A DNA stretch of 61,042 nt. It comes from Actinomadura meyerae (GTDB lineage: Bacteria; Actinomycetota; Actinomycetes; Streptosporangiales; Streptosporangiaceae). Shown here one piece after another: positions 60,434 through 61,042 of this stretch. The DNA lies in the NCBI RefSeq assembly GCF_900188445.1, contig NZ_FZOR01000048.1, positions 1-61,042 of the forward strand, in the 5' to 3' direction. The notes beneath the pieces are model-generated. The model saw nothing but the letters and a program-made list of their open reading frames with translations, was not told where the DNA came from and did not search any database. How positions within the stretch are numbered: the first letter of the stretch is position 1; every line of letters begins with the position of its first letter. The translations under genes and the position numbers were made by a program.

Positions 60434-60927
60434 GTCGTTCGCTTTCCTGCTCGTGGGGGCGCCTTCACTCTCGCGTCACAGTTTGTCACAGCACGATGAC
60501 CGTGCGCATCGGGGTAATCCCGTACCGGCCTCGCCCTTGCGGACCCTGCGATGGCGCCCGTCTGATCTCCGTTGCGACCATCGCCGGCCGATACGCCGGA
60601 CTGACGGGTCACGTCAAGGCGTAATTGTCTGCCTCGGTGGCTAGGGGCACTTGTGGTCAGTGGATTCTCTTGATTCTTCGGAACGGCTCGGCTAGCAGGG
60701 GCGTGCCATCGAGGCGAAGATCGTCGTTGTGCGGTGAATGAATCGCGCAGCGTTACTTTTCCGGTGTTGGGGATTAGGACAGGACGCTCTGGTTGCTTTG
60801 TCAGGTTTACTCTCTTGCCGTGTGATCTGAGTCACTGTCGACCGCCTTGTTGGGGGGTCTTCCTGGAAGTTGATCAGCGGGTTACCGTGAGGCCGCTTTA
60901 ACGTCCCTTTACGTGCGGGGGGTTCCT
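60434..60927. other. AT-richer gene-poor segment
   Basis: 494 bases, distinctly lower in GC than the rest of the window, with many T-runs. A 42-residue frame (60496-60624) is weak. The segment probably holds the promoter of the exported protein that begins at 60928 and may mark the edge of transferred DNA. Confidence 0.5.
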
Positions 60928-61042
60928 ATGCGGCGGCGTCGTCGGGTCGATGGTGCGCGGTTGGTGTTGTGGCGGCGCCGGGTGTGGACGGCGCGGTTGG
61001 CGGCTGTGGCGTTGGCGGCGGGTGTGTTGCAGGCTCCCGCGC
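60928..61042 (+). CDS. N-terminus of a large exported protein (partial, possibly RHS/polymorphic-toxin type)
   Basis: Open to the window end from ATG 60928 (GGGGGG eight bases upstream). The start MRRRRRVDGARLVLWRRRVW followed by an Ala/Leu-rich helix and APA is a signal peptide with an unusually long basic region, which I recall from RHS-repeat proteins of related genera. Codons use many TTG and GTT, unlike neighbours, suggesting acquired DNA. The family cannot be proved from 38 residues. Confidence 0.55.
   Translation, partial: MRRRRRVDGARLVLWRRRVWTARLAAVALAAGVLQAPA

Noticed and set aside
60496..60624. Possible 42-residue gene (starts MTVRIGVIPYRP)
   Set aside because: No ribosome site or recognised family; could be real but cannot be supported.
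1..61042. tRNA, rRNA, CRISPR or complete insertion sequence
   Set aside because: I saw no cloverleaf-like sequence, no spaced direct repeats of CRISPR type and no transposase with terminal inverted repeats; a tRNAscan and ISfinder search would settle it.

Overview
The window is about 61 kb of very GC-rich chromosomal DNA from a filamentous, sporulating-type actinomycete, most probably a member of the Thermomonosporaceae such as Actinomadura. This is inferred from the gene families: an HTH/DUF397 pair with a divergent anti-sigma-like ATPase, a 544-residue XRE regulator, an F420-type LLM oxidoreductase, a mycothiol-type nitroreductase, a group II truncated haemoglobin, a dynamin-like GTPase pair and an S37 tripeptidyl peptidase. 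GTG and TTG starts, 4-base stop/start overlaps and leaderless-looking promoters are frequent. I saw no tRNA, rRNA, CRISPR array or complete insertion sequence.

Layout. 1-5.6 kb: end of an unidentified gene, a thiamine-diphosphate enzyme, an LLM oxidoreductase behind a KstR-type operator, the HTH/DUF397/ATPase trio and a TetR regulator. 5.6-12.5 kb: a cobalamin block (a stand-alone CbiD C-terminal half, cobL, cobH, cobC, cobT and a fused precorrin-2 dehydrogenase/uroporphyrinogen-III methyltransferase). 12.5-16.7 kb: two translationally coupled dynamin-like GTPases and a second-type SSB. 17-20.1 kb: a membrane diguanylate cyclase and the ABC-F factor EttA. 20.5-30.7 kb: a sigma-like factor coupled to a zinc-motif protein, a thioesterase, acetyltransferases, a secreted S37 peptidase, alpha-glucosidase, globin, MscS channel and a divergent regulator pair. 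30.8-45.6 kb: methyltransferase/prolyl oligopeptidase, HNH nuclease with a tiny coupled upstream gene, FmdB zinc ribbon, ilvD, a NERD protein, amidase, malQ, an unknown protein and pepN.

45.8-50.2 kb is the most interesting part: a CbiM/PDGLE/CbiQ/CbiO transporter whose promoter carries a sequence matching a Nur (nickel) box, followed by a CooC/ParA-like ATPase whose promoter carries a Zur-like 7-1-7 palindrome. This looks like a metal uptake and handling module under two Fur-family regulators. 50.3-60.4 kb: a Pro/Gln-rich membrane protein, rpiB, a signalling group (SpoIIE-type phosphatase, Ser/Thr kinase, histidine kinase without an adjacent response regulator), a second amidase, a fused acyl-CoA carboxyltransferase and a methyltransferase. 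The last 600 bases are clearly less GC-rich and lead into the signal-peptide end of a large exported protein that runs off the window.

How the genes work together: the cobalamin genes cover precorrin-2 formation, the C5/C15 methylations, the methyl shift, the aminopropanol branch and lower-ligand activation, but the other ring methyltransferases, the reductase and the amidases must lie elsewhere. Several short tandem duplications of 9-23 bases are scattered along the window, some inside gene starts or ends.
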